A stretch of DNA of 64,000 nt from CAZSBB01 sp964605235 (GTDB taxonomy: Bacteria > Planctomycetota > Phycisphaerae > Phycisphaerales > Phycisphaeraceae). Both the position numbers and the translations under genes were made by a program. Under the pieces are notes generated by a model. The model did no database searches. It was not told the origin of the DNA and worked only from the letters and a program-made list of their open reading frames with translations. The stretch is from the NCBI GenBank assembly GCA_964605235.1, contig CAZSBB010000004.1, positions 62,001-126,000 of the forward strand. Direction: 5' to 3'. The number at the start of each line of letters is the position of its first letter. The first letter of the stretch is position 1. This document shows, piece after piece, positions 25,553 through 34,001 of the stretch.

Positions 25553-26341
25553 TCAGGGGCGCGCCGCAGCGGCGGGTTCGCTGCCGGGCGCAGGCTCGCG
25601 CAGGATGCGGTGCAGGTCACGTTTGAGCAGGTTCATGCCATCGTCGGTCAGCACGTCATAGTAGCCGCGCACGCGCAGTTGGCGATCGACCAGCACGAAC
25701 TTCTGGCTATGCATGATGGGCATGGCGATATTGCTGGGCATGTCCTCCACCGGGAGCTTGAAGCCGTCGCGGATGAGCTGCCAGATCTGGTCGCGGGCGC
25801 CGGTGACCCAGTCCCAGCCCTGGGGGTGAATGCGCGCCGCCTTGGCGCGCTGCGCCAGCACCGCCGGCGTGTCGAACGTGGGATCGACGGTGAACGTCAC
25901 CAGGCGAACCGTGTTGAGCATCTGTTCCTGCAACAGGTAGAGCTGCAGTTCCGCCATGCGGCTGGTCATCATCGGGCACGGGCCGGCGCAGCGGGTGAAG
26001 ATGAAATCCGCCACCCAGACCTGGCCTTGCAGCTGGGCGCTGCCGAAGTTGTCGTCGTTTTCGTTGACCAGATTGAACTGGGGCAGCGTGCCCAGCACGC
26101 GCGGTTCGGATTGGGTGGCCGGGCGAATCTCCCCGCCGCGCAGCAGCGTGGCGGTGTCCACCGCGCCAGTGGCGCCGGCGGCGGGCGCGGCGGCGCTGGT
26201 GTCGACATCCATGTCCATGGCTGACGGGCGTGATGCGGCGGACGGGCCCAGCAGCACGCTGAGGCACACCAGCAGGGTGGTGCCCAGGCTGGCGATCACC
26301 AGCAGCACCAGCAGGACATTCTGACCCTTGGACGTACTCAT
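25553..26341 (-). CDS. SCO1/SenC copper chaperone-like thioredoxin-fold protein
   Basis: Membrane-tethered protein that helps load copper into the CuA centre of cytochrome oxidase. An N-terminal hydrophobic helix (NVLLVLLVIASLGTTLLVCL) anchors it. The copper site CxxxC is seen in FTRCAGPCPMM, and the distal His is in MHSQKFVLVDRQ. The segment FTVDPTFDTPAVLAQRA is typical. 262 residues. The start at 26341 overlaps the permease stop by four bases, indicating translational coupling. Confidence 0.92.
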   Translation of the reverse strand: MSTSKGQNVLLVLLVIASLGTTLLVCLSVLLGPSAASRPSAMDMDVDTSAAAPAAGATGAVDTATLLRGGEIRPATQSEPRVLGTLPQFNLVNENDDNFGSAQLQGQVWVADFIFTRCAGPCPMMTSRMAELQLYLLQEQMLNTVRLVTFTVDPTFDTPAVLAQRAKAARIHPQGWDWVTGARDQIWQLIRDGFKLPVEDMPSNIAMPIMHSQKFVLVDRQLRVRGYYDVLTDDGMNLLKRDLHRILREPAPGSEPAAAARP

Positions 26342-27153
26342 CGCGTGCCATCCTTCCGCGGCCGCAGGACGATCACTGTCGCCAGCGCCACCCCGGCAGC
26401 GCTGAGCAGCACCGTCAGCAATAAATCGACGGGCAGGCTGATCGCGCCGTCCAGCGCGGGCCTCGTCCCGCCATAGAGCGTGGCGGTGAACGCCGCCTGG
26501 CCATAGGTGAGCGGATTGCAGTACATCACCGCCTGCATCCAGCCGGGGGCGCGTTGCAGGGGAAACACCGCGCCGCTGAGGAACCACATGGGCATCAGCA
26601 GCAGGTTCATCACGGCATGAAAGCTGGCGGTGGACTCACACGGCCACGCCATCGCCATGCCCAGGCCGGTCATCCCGATCGCCAGCACGAACATCACCAC
26701 CGTGGCTTCCAGCGCCGCCACCGGACCGGGCCAGTCGCCGATCACCGGCCACAGCGCCAGCATCGCCATGCCCTGCACGGTGGCGATCGACGCTCCGCCG
26801 AGCACCTTGCCCATGACGATCGCCAGCCGGGGCGCCGGGGCCGCCAGCACGCCCTGCATGAAGCCTTCGCGCCGGTCCTCGATCACTGAAATGGTCGAGA
26901 AAATCGCGGTGAACATCAGCATCAGCACGATGGTCCCGGGATAGAAAAACTCCAGATAACCGCTGCTGTTGTCGGCCGCGGTGAAACTGCGATTGAGCCC
27001 CGACCCGAGCAACAGCCAGAACACCAGCGGAGTGGCGAACGCGCTGACCACGCGATTGCGCTGGCGGAAAAACCGCACCATCTCCCGCCGCCAGAGCGAA
27101 ACGCTCGCCAGGAGGAGGTGGTTGGAGGAGGAAGCTGTTGAAATTGTCGCCAT
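26338..27153 (-). CDS. ABC-2 type transporter permease
   Basis: A 271-residue membrane permease with six hydrophobic segments and ABC-2 features: YLEFFYPGTIVLMLMFTAIF, an EDRREGFMQGVLAAP cytoplasmic loop, and LSGAVFPLQRAPGWMQAVMY near the end. First gene of the minus-strand run leading to SCO1 and DUF420. In related genomes such permeases sit with an ATP-binding subunit gene; none is present on either side here. GTG at 27171 is an alternative start. Confidence 0.85.
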   Translation of the reverse strand: MATISTASSSNHLLLASVSLWRREMVRFFRQRNRVVSAFATPLVFWLLLGSGLNRSFTAADNSSGYLEFFYPGTIVLMLMFTAIFSTISVIEDRREGFMQGVLAAPAPRLAIVMGKVLGGASIATVQGMAMLALWPVIGDWPGPVAALEATVVMFVLAIGMTGLGMAMAWPCESTASFHAVMNLLLMPMWFLSGAVFPLQRAPGWMQAVMYCNPLTYGQAAFTATLYGGTRPALDGAISLPVDLLLTVLLSAAGVALATVIVLRPRKDGTR

Positions 27154-27290
27154 CGCTGATCCGGTCACCACCAGGGGGAAATTGAACTGACCTTCGACAA
27201 TCGAGTCATGTTAACCAGTTTCCCGACCCGCGCAGGCTGCGTGCCGGACGCCGACACCGAGGTGCAAACGGGAACCAACTAAATCCTCAC

Positions 27291-27318
27291 TTGGCACACC
27301 TAACAAAATCCGTACTAT
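27291..27318 (+). promoter_or_regulatory. Candidate promoter of SnoaL-like gene
   Basis: TTGGCA (27291-27296), 16 bases, TACTAT (27313-27318), about 50 bases before the ATG. Four or five of six matches in each box. Confidence 0.45.
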
Positions 27319-27370
27319 CTCCCTCGTCGCCTGTGCTTTCAATCCCGACTTTTCCCAAAGGAACCGCGCC

Positions 27371-27763
27371 ATGTCTCAGCCTCTTGATGCTTACGCCGTC
27401 GGCCAGCAACTGGTTGCGTTGTGCAAGGAAAACAAGTTCCGCGAAGCCGTGGAGCAGCTTTACGATGCGAACATCGTCAGCGTGGAAGTCTGCGGTTCGC
27501 CGGAGATGCCCGCGAAGATGACCGGCATCGACGCCATCCGCGGCAAGACCGAGTGGTGGGAAGCCAACCACACCGTCCATCGCACCAACGTGCTGGGCCC
27601 CTTCCCCCACGGCGACCGGTTCATCGCCATCTTCGACATGGACGTGACGCCCAAGGTCGGCCCGCGCGCCAACCAGCGCGTGTCATTTCAGGAAGCAGCC
27701 TTGTACACCGTCAGCAATGGCAAGGTGGTGCATGAGGAGTTTTTCTACCATATGGACATGTGA
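27371..27763 (+). CDS. SnoaL/NTF2-like protein
   Basis: A 130-residue small soluble protein with the cone-shaped alpha+beta outline of the SnoaL-like fold: N-terminal helices (AYAVGQQLVALCKENKFREA), a central ALYDAN-like turn region, and C-terminal strands ending EEFFYHMDM. Proteins of this family are ligand-binding or small isomerase-like enzymes of varied role. No catalytic residues can be named. Preceded by a candidate promoter and therefore probably transcribed alone or with the small gene after it. Confidence 0.78.
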   Translation: MSQPLDAYAVGQQLVALCKENKFREAVEQLYDANIVSVEVCGSPEMPAKMTGIDAIRGKTEWWEANHTVHRTNVLGPFPHGDRFIAIFDMDVTPKVGPRANQRVSFQEAALYTVSNGKVVHEEFFYHMDM

Positions 27764-27809
27764 ACGCGCTGCACCGCCTGCGCGGCAGGGATGACGCAAG
27801 TGGGTTTCC

Positions 27810-28067
27810 ATGACCTGGTTCCGCGCGTTTCAGATCGTCACTCTCTGCGCTCTGCTGGGCATGGTCATGGGCGGATTGGTCGGCCTGGCGGCGGGCGCAA
27901 TCACCGACAACCGCTTCACGCAGCGACCTCCCTGGCAATTCAACAACCCGCGGGGCATGGTGACCTTCCAGGGCGCGACCGCCGGCGTGCTGGCTGGGGA
28001 CGGCCTGGGCGGGTTTGCCCTGCCCAGGCAAGCCGCTCACGAGTATCCCCGCCAGCGACGCAGCTAG
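27810..28067 (+). CDS. Small membrane protein, hypothetical
   Basis: An 85-residue ORF with one or two hydrophobic, Gly-rich segments (IVTLCALLGMVMGGLVGLAAG, residues about 9-30, and a weaker one near residue 50-68) and a basic C-terminus. The Gly-zipper look suggests a membrane-inserted helical hairpin. 46 bases after the SnoaL-like gene. I do not recognise it; coding status is moderately likely. Confidence 0.5.
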   Translation: MTWFRAFQIVTLCALLGMVMGGLVGLAAGAITDNRFTQRPPWQFNNPRGMVTFQGATAGVLAGDGLGGFALPRQAAHEYPRQRRS

Positions 28068-28100
28068 TGCCCATGCCAGCTGCGCAGCCCGCTGCGCAGA

Positions 28101-28163
28101 TTCGGGCTCGCCCGGACAGAACGATTCACCATGGCGTGATCCAGTCCTGGCGAGTCCGGGCTT
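28101..28163. repeat. GTCCGGGC-family inverted repeat, locus 2 (degenerate)
   Basis: TTCGGGCTCGCCCGGACA at 28101-28118 faces a decayed arm TCCTGGCGAGTCCGGGC near 28145-28161. Same family as 21153 and 42255. It lies between convergent genes. Confidence 0.65.
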
Positions 28164-28218
28164 GCAACCACTGAAGTTCTGGTTCTCTCAGAGCTTTGCC
28201 ACTGCTGATCTCGCGGAC

Positions 28219-29139
28219 TCACCAGTCCGGTGACGGAGCGGTATTGCGGCGAATGTTTTCTTCCCAGTAGCGGTACATCCAGTGCTTGGCGTAGTTGGCG
28301 TTGCCGTGGGTGTAGCGGTTGAGGCCCGGCACATCCAGGGCGTAGGTTTTGACGTGGCCGTCCAGGTGGGAAAAGTTGGCGTGGCCGGCGTGGCGTTCGA
28401 AATTGACCTGCCCCCAGCCGCTGGCCCAGTCGGCGGTGATGGTCGGGCCCTCGGTGTTGTTGCGGTTGTAGGCGTCGCCGGTGAAGAACAGCGCGCTGGG
28501 CCAGACGAAATCGCGCATGGGGTTGGGGGCCTTGGCGGCGTTGTAGCCTTCACTGGCTTCATGCGAACTGTGGCTCAGCAGGTACTTGGTGGAGCGTTGC
28601 AGCACATTGTTCATGCCGTAGGTGGAAAAGCGGAAAAAGAACTGCGGGGCGCTGCTGCCGGTGGCGCCGTAGTAGCCGACATCCGTGGAGCCGGGCAGGG
28701 GAATCGCCAGGTTGGTCGTGGGGATGTCTCCGCCGCGCAGTCCGTAGCGTTCACTGGGACAGGCATAGATGGTGCCGGAGCGGGTATGAAACCGGCTGTC
28801 GTAGTGCTGCTGGCTCCCGGCGATGCCCGCGGCATACAGCGCCTCATGCTGAAGATAGGGATACAGTCCAAAAGTCCAGGGGTAAATCCGGGTGGTGGTG
28901 TTGACGGTGGACGCCAGCAGCCCCGGCACGATGTAGTCGTTCTGATCCGCCGCATACGCCGGCTGCGCCAGGGCGTACTGACGCTGGTTGGAGGAACACT
29001 GGATCGACCACGCCGCCTGCCGCGCTTTGCCCAGCGCCGGCAACAGGACGGCAATCAGCAGGCTGATAATGCTGATCACCACCAGCAGCTCAATCAGAGT
29101 AAAGCCCGTCAAGGCGCGCGCATGGGTTCTGCTTTGCAT
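28219..29139 (-). CDS. Prepilin-type N-terminal cleavage/methylation protein with H-X9-DG motif
   Basis: A 306-residue pseudopilin-like protein. The leader GFTLIELLVVISIISLL is identical to that of the protein at 19390, followed by IAVLLPALGKARQAA. The exported domain has two early Cys regions and, near residue 262, RHAGHANFSHLDGHVK, which is the H-X9-DG pattern characteristic of planctomycete DUF1559-like proteins. Its biological role is unknown. It lies directly downstream of an AraC-type regulator gene on the same strand. Confidence 0.87.
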   Translation of the reverse strand: MQSRTHARALTGFTLIELLVVISIISLLIAVLLPALGKARQAAWSIQCSSNQRQYALAQPAYAADQNDYIVPGLLASTVNTTTRIYPWTFGLYPYLQHEALYAAGIAGSQQHYDSRFHTRSGTIYACPSERYGLRGGDIPTTNLAIPLPGSTDVGYYGATGSSAPQFFFRFSTYGMNNVLQRSTKYLLSHSSHEASEGYNAAKAPNPMRDFVWPSALFFTGDAYNRNNTEGPTITADWASGWGQVNFERHAGHANFSHLDGHVKTYALDVPGLNRYTHGNANYAKHWMYRYWEENIRRNTAPSPDW

Positions 29140-29225
29140 CGGCCTGGGTCCTTCACAACGTCATGCCAGTTCGTTGGTGCAGAATGACACATCCCGGCGT
29201 CGTCGGCGGCGTTCGTCAACGCGCC

Positions 29226-29261
29226 TGATCCTAAACATGTCGATTGGTCAGAAAAGGATCA
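29226..29261. promoter_or_regulatory. Inverted repeat upstream of pseudopilin gene
   Basis: TGATCCT (29226-29232) and AGGATCA (29255-29261), perfect 7-base arms, inside a locally AT-rich stretch about 90 bases before the pseudopilin start. A possible regulator site; not proven. Confidence 0.3.
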
Positions 29262-29385
29262 AGCCCGCATATACACCGATTTTGATGATTTGAACCATTA
29301 TTTGATGTTCCACACCAGCCCCAGCGGTGGACGGGCGTGATGGCGTCGGCCGGGCGGTGCAGTTGCGGCGGCTCACCGGGCGCGA

Positions 29386-30297
29386 TCAGCGCACCTGCCC
29401 CAGCCACTGCTTGCGAAATTCGCGCGGCGACTGCCCATATTCCACCTTGAACACCCGGCAGAAATGCGCCGCCGAGTTGAACCCGCAGTGCCCGGCGATC
29501 TCCCCGATGCGCAGCTCGGATTGCTCCAGCAGTCGGCGGGCCCGCATCATGCGCTGCTCGTGCAGAAAACGCATCGGACTGGTCTGATACTCCTCCCGGA
29601 ACAAGCGTGCCGTGTGCGTGCGGCTCAGGCCCAGATGCTGCGCCAGGGTCGTCAACGAAGCGGCGGGATTATCCACCTGGCGATACAGGTAGCGGGCCGC
29701 CCGCAGCGCCGGGAAGACCGCCGTGCCGAGCTGGCCCACGCCCGACACCTGCGCGCCCCGCAGGAACACCAGGCAACGATGAATCTGCGCCACCAGTTCC
29801 ATCTGACACAACACCGGATCGGGGAAAATATGCGCCGCCTGCAGCAGGCGATCGCCCATGCTGCCGACTTTCAACACGGTCCACAGGCTGAACTCCGGCA
29901 TCCCCGGCAGCGCCAGCGTGGGCGCGGGCGTCGTGGGCCGGATGTGCGGCCGGGCATCCTGTATCAAGCGCCCGCGCCAGCGCAAATCGAAGCCGGCCTC
30001 CACCACATCCGTCGCCCGTTCACGTCGCAGTTCCGTGACGGCGATCCCCGGCGGCAGGAGCAGGATCGTGCCGGGCGTCACCTGGGTTTCCTGGCCCAGC
30101 AGGCGCACCAGCGCCCGGCCGGCGTTGCAGACCCACACGAAAAAATGCGGTCGGGCGGCGGCCGTCAAGCGTTTGTGCAAACGCACCGGGTGCGGGCGCG
30201 GACTCAGCGCCAGCCATTCCCAGGGATTCTCCCGCCAGTCGACGGCAGGTTGGCGCTCCGGCGAATCCAAATGCCCGGCCATGACGAGCTTCCCCAT
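29386..30297 (-). CDS. AraC family transcriptional regulator
   Basis: A 303-residue protein. An N-terminal cupin-like sensor (about residues 40-110, with VTPGTILLLPPGIAV) is followed by two C-terminal helix-turn-helix motifs: SLTTLAQHLGLSRTHTARLF and RIGEIAGHCGFNSAAHFCRV, then FKVEYGQSPREFRKQW, the classic AraC/XylS ending. The ligand is unknown. The neighbouring pseudopilin gene downstream is a possible target. Confidence 0.92.
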   Translation of the reverse strand: MGKLVMAGHLDSPERQPAVDWRENPWEWLALSPRPHPVRLHKRLTAAARPHFFVWVCNAGRALVRLLGQETQVTPGTILLLPPGIAVTELRRERATDVVEAGFDLRWRGRLIQDARPHIRPTTPAPTLALPGMPEFSLWTVLKVGSMGDRLLQAAHIFPDPVLCQMELVAQIHRCLVFLRGAQVSGVGQLGTAVFPALRAARYLYRQVDNPAASLTTLAQHLGLSRTHTARLFREEYQTSPMRFLHEQRMMRARRLLEQSELRIGEIAGHCGFNSAAHFCRVFKVEYGQSPREFRKQWLGQVR

Positions 30298-30600
30298 TCA
30301 TCGGTCGCGCCGCGAAAGTAATGTGCCCCCACCGCCGGTGCAACTGCGCGGGCGTGAACCACAGGACCAACGTCTATCCCGTTGCTAACGAACCCCGCTG
30401 GTGAGCCCGGGGGAGCGGCCAGTTGCAGGCATTTGCCGCCGGCGGGACAACTTTATCCCTCACGATCGGGATTCACTGAATCGCTCATCGCCTTCCAGGT
30501 GCGCCAATCTCAGTCGCGTGCTATCGTTCATCGCGAATCGGTACACTACCGCTCTTGTGTCATGGATCCCTCCTGTTGTACCCCCTCGCGAGAAAATCAG

Positions 30601-31842
30601 ATGTCCCAGCGGCTGCGCGTGGCGTTTATTGGCACCGGCGGACGGGCGAACTCCTATGCCCAGTATTTCGACCGTGAACTGGTCGACATCGTCGCCCTGG
30701 TCGACAACAGCGTCGACAATCGAAAAGCATTTATAGGTCTGCACAAGCTGTCGGCCGACATTCCCCAGTACGACCACTGGGATGCGATGTTTGCCGCGCA
30801 TCAGAACCTCGACGGCGTGGTCATCTGCACGCCCAACCATCTGCACCTGGAGCCGGCGCTGATCGCCATGGAGCGCCGCTGCGCGGTGGCGCTGGAAAAA
30901 CCCATCGCCAGCGATCCCGACGCCTGCCGCCAACTGCTCGCCGCCAAGCGCAAGTACCACGCCCAGGTGCTCGTCGGTTTCGTCATGCGCTCCGCGCCGT
31001 TCTACAAGCAAGCCAAGCAATGGATTGATGAGGGCCGCGTGGGCAACATCTCGGTCATTCAGGCGGATGAGATCGTCCATCTGCTGACGGTCGGCGTCAT
31101 GTTCCGCAGCCCCTGGCGCCGCTTTGCCGCGATGAGCGGCGGGTCACTGCTGGAAAAATGCTGCCATGACCTGGACATGCTCACCTGGATGTCAGGCGGC
31201 TCCCCGATCGCGCTCAACTCCTTCGCCGGCGTCAAGACGCTCGCGCCGCGCCCGGATTTGCCGGACAACTGCAACGACTGCCACATCACCGACCAGTGCA
31301 GCTACTACCTGCCCAAAGAGGTGTACACCGGCCCGGCACGCACCTGGGGCAATCAGGATGCCGACCTGTACAAGATGATCAAAGACCGTGGCAGTTGCAT
31401 CTACAACAACGGCCACGACACCTACGACCATCAGTCCGTGCAGATTGCCTACGACAACGGCGTGCTGGTCAACTTCATGGCGGAGTTCGGCTCGGCGGGC
31501 AAATCCACCGGGCGCAACCTCAAAATCCTCGGCTCCGACGGCGCCATCTGGGGCAAGTGTGAAGAGAACGTCATCTGCTGCCAGAACAAACGCACCGATC
31601 ACGTCGAACGCCTGGAACTGAAACTCGACGGCTCGGGCCACGGCGGCGCCAATCTCACCCACGCCAAGACGTTCCAGAACATGATGCTCGACCGCAGCTA
31701 CCCCTCCCCCGCCACGCTCGAAGCCGGCTACGTCAGCGCCATGCTCTGCTTCGCCGCCGATCAATCCGTGGCGGAAAAACGACAGATGGATGTGTCCCAC
31801 CTGATGCGGGAAGCCGGGCTGGAACCGAGTGCGGTGTCGTAA
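30601..31842 (+). CDS. Gfo/Idh/MocA family oxidoreductase with Cys cluster
   Basis: A 413-residue NAD(P)-dependent dehydrogenase of sugars or inositol-like substrates. The Rossmann motif is VAFIGTGGRANSYA; the family EKP motif is ALEKPIASDP. The middle domain has the catalytic-type segment GGSLLEKCCHDLDMLTW. A Cys cluster CNDCHITDQC (C-x2-C-x5-C) lies in the C-terminal domain and is shared with the second Gfo protein at 45423. The ATG at 30601 is chosen because the Rossmann strand starts there. The substrate is unknown. Confidence 0.88.
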   Translation: MSQRLRVAFIGTGGRANSYAQYFDRELVDIVALVDNSVDNRKAFIGLHKLSADIPQYDHWDAMFAAHQNLDGVVICTPNHLHLEPALIAMERRCAVALEKPIASDPDACRQLLAAKRKYHAQVLVGFVMRSAPFYKQAKQWIDEGRVGNISVIQADEIVHLLTVGVMFRSPWRRFAAMSGGSLLEKCCHDLDMLTWMSGGSPIALNSFAGVKTLAPRPDLPDNCNDCHITDQCSYYLPKEVYTGPARTWGNQDADLYKMIKDRGSCIYNNGHDTYDHQSVQIAYDNGVLVNFMAEFGSAGKSTGRNLKILGSDGAIWGKCEENVICCQNKRTDHVERLELKLDGSGHGGANLTHAKTFQNMMLDRSYPSPATLEAGYVSAMLCFAADQSVAEKRQMDVSHLMREAGLEPSAVS

Positions 31843-31854
31843 TCAGGTTGAAGC

Positions 31855-31945
31855 TCACCACAGAGTCACAGAGAGCGCAGAGCAGTTCTCACAGAGAGAC
31901 CGCAACTCATGCTTTAACTCGGTGTTCTCTGTGTCTCTGTGGTGA
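31855..31945. repeat. CACAGAG-family inverted repeat, copy 3
   Basis: Arms 31855-31883 (TCACCACAGAGTCACAGAGA) and 31923-31945 (near complement). Located between the convergent Gfo gene and nadK. Confidence 0.82.
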
Positions 31946-31998
31946 TTGTTTTTGCAGGATCGCTTGTTGATACAGCCGAATAATGCCCCCGCGAAACC

Positions 31999-32892
31999 TC
32001 AATCCCGGCGCGGCCGGGCGGCCCAGCGGAGTTTGTGGGCCAGCATTTTCCAGTAGTTGATGTCCGGGTTCTGCAGCAGCCGCAGCGCCGCCGGGTGGCG
32101 GGTGATCTCCACCCGGTCGCCGGCGCCCACGGCGGTGGAAATCTGCCCGTCGAGCACCAGCGTGGTGCCGTCGTTGCCCCGGTTGACGTGCAGCACAATC
32201 TGCGAGCGGGCGTTGACCACGATCGGGCGAAACGCCAGGGAGTGCGGGCACAACGGCGTGATGCACAGCGCGTCGATCCCCGGTGAAACGATGGGCCCGC
32301 CGGCGGCGAGGTTGTAGGCGGTCGAACCCGAGGGCGTCGAGACGATCACGCCATCGCCGGTGAACTCGGTGGGGTCGGCGCCTGAACCATTGGGGTCGAT
32401 CGCCAGCGCCAGGTCAATCATGCGGAATGGCGGCCCCGCCGTGATGACCAGGTCATTCATCGCCACCTGATCGAACACTTCCAGCACCCGCCCTTCCTCA
32501 TCGCTGCGCAGCAGGCGGACCTGCATGAGCAAGCGCCGGCTGACGGGACACTGGTTGGTGGCGATGGCGTTCCAGTGGCGTTTGAGCTCTTCCAGAGTGA
32601 ACTCGGCGAGGAAGCCGAGCTTGCCGAAGTTGATCCCCAGCAGCGCCAGATCGCGCCCCGCCAGTTGCCGCGCCTGGGCGAGCATCGTGCCATCGCCGCC
32701 GAGCACCAGCGCCAGGTCCGCCGACGGGAGGTTCGCCATGACCTGCGGACCTAATTGATGAATGTCGTGGTCGGCGACAATTTCCGCGCGCGGCCGCAGC
32801 CAGGCGCGCAAATCGGGCAGCGCCTGCGTGACCTCCGGTTTGTCACCATTGGCCAGCAGCAAAACCCGGGGATGATCGACCGACGTGCTCAT
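31999..32892 (-). CDS. nadK: NAD kinase
   Basis: Phosphorylates NAD to NADP in the cytoplasm. The signature GGDGTMLAQA is at about residue 64, followed by INFGKLGFLAEF, an NDLVI segment (in place of the more common NE) and the glycine-rich STPSGSTAYNLAAGGPIVSP. The length of 297 residues is standard. It is divergent from the zinc dehydrogenase gene. Confidence 0.95.
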   Translation of the reverse strand: MSTSVDHPRVLLLANGDKPEVTQALPDLRAWLRPRAEIVADHDIHQLGPQVMANLPSADLALVLGGDGTMLAQARQLAGRDLALLGINFGKLGFLAEFTLEELKRHWNAIATNQCPVSRRLLMQVRLLRSDEEGRVLEVFDQVAMNDLVITAGPPFRMIDLALAIDPNGSGADPTEFTGDGVIVSTPSGSTAYNLAAGGPIVSPGIDALCITPLCPHSLAFRPIVVNARSQIVLHVNRGNDGTTLVLDGQISTAVGAGDRVEITRHPAALRLLQNPDINYWKMLAHKLRWAARPRRD

Positions 32893-32954
32893 CGGCGATA
32901 GTGTAGCTTGCCGGAGCGTACGGCGCGGTCATTTCCGGAAGGGATCCCTGGGCA

Positions 32955-32984
32955 TTGCAGTTGCCGCGCGGACTGGCCGATAAT
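32955..32984 (+). promoter_or_regulatory. Candidate promoter of zinc dehydrogenase gene
   Basis: TTGCAG (32955-32960), 18 bases, GATAAT (32979-32984), about 43 bases before the GTG start. Confidence 0.45.
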
Positions 32985-33026
32985 CGCTACAGAGCGGCAG
33001 CCTCTGCTGGCGCCAGGAGGTGATGT

Positions 33027-34001
33027 GTGCGGGCATTGGTTTTTCAAGACGGCAAACCCAGCGTGCAGAACACTCGACCCGAGCCCAAACCCGGGCCCGG
33101 CGAAGCGCTCATCCGGCCCCTGCGCATGGGCGTCTGCTCGACCGATCTGGAAATCTGCAAAGGCTATATGCAGTTCGCCGGCGTGCTGGGCCATGAGTTC
33201 GTCGGCATCGTCGAACAGGTCAACGGCTCCCGCGGCCAGGCGCTGCTGGGCAAGCGCGTCGTCGGCACCATCAACTGCGTATGCGGCAAATGCGACATGT
33301 GCCAGGGCGGCCTGCGCGAGCATTGTCGCCAGCGCACCGTGCTGGGCATTGCCGGACGCGATGGCTGTTTTGCCGAGCGTTTCACGCTGCCCGTGGTGAA
33401 TCTGCTGGAAGTGCCGGACTCGATTGATGACGACCACGCAGTCTTCACCGAGCCGTTGGCGGCGGCGTACCAGATCACCCGGCAGCTCACCGTGGAAGGT
33501 CGGCCGTATGTCACCGTGCTGGGCGATGGCCGCCTGGGCCTGCTGTGCGCCCAGGTGATGAGCCAGCTCAACGCGACCGTGCGCTGCGTGGGCAAGCACC
33601 CGGAAAAACTCGCCCTGTGCGAAAAATGGGGTGTGCAGCATCGCCTGCTGGAAGAGGTTGGCCTGCGCGCGGATCAGGACATCGTGGTGGACTGCACGGG
33701 CAGCGCCTCGGGCTTCGACACCGCGATGAAGATGGTGCGCCCGCGCGGCAAGATCGTGCTCAAAACCACCGTCGCGCCGACTTCCCAGCGGGTTCCCGTG
33801 GACCTTTCGCCGCTGGTGATTCATGAAATCCAGGTCATCGGCAGCCGGTGTGGGCCGTTCCCCGACGCGCTGTACGCGCTGGCGACGCAGAAGGTCGATG
33901 TGCTGAGTTTGATCAGTCGCCGGCTGCGTCTGGCGGATGGCGTCGATGCTTTGCGGAGCAGCACGCAGTCGGATGTGATCAAAGTCCTGCTGGAACCGTG
34001 A
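33027..34001 (+). CDS. Zinc-dependent alcohol/polyol dehydrogenase (MDR family)
   Basis: A 324-residue medium-chain dehydrogenase. Catalytic zinc ligands are in GVCSTDLEI and GHEFVG; the structural-zinc site is CVCGKCDMCQGGLREHC. The cofactor-binding Rossmann segment is VTVLGDGRLGLLCAQVM. AGGAGG ends five bases before a GTG start, the clearest ribosome site in the window. The substrate is not known; the closest outline is sorbitol or threonine dehydrogenase-like. Its 3' end overlaps that of uppP on the other strand by 23 bases. Confidence 0.9.
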   Translation: MRALVFQDGKPSVQNTRPEPKPGPGEALIRPLRMGVCSTDLEICKGYMQFAGVLGHEFVGIVEQVNGSRGQALLGKRVVGTINCVCGKCDMCQGGLREHCRQRTVLGIAGRDGCFAERFTLPVVNLLEVPDSIDDDHAVFTEPLAAAYQITRQLTVEGRPYVTVLGDGRLGLLCAQVMSQLNATVRCVGKHPEKLALCEKWGVQHRLLEEVGLRADQDIVVDCTGSASGFDTAMKMVRPRGKIVLKTTVAPTSQRVPVDLSPLVIHEIQVIGSRCGPFPDALYALATQKVDVLSLISRRLRLADGVDALRSSTQSDVIKVLLEP

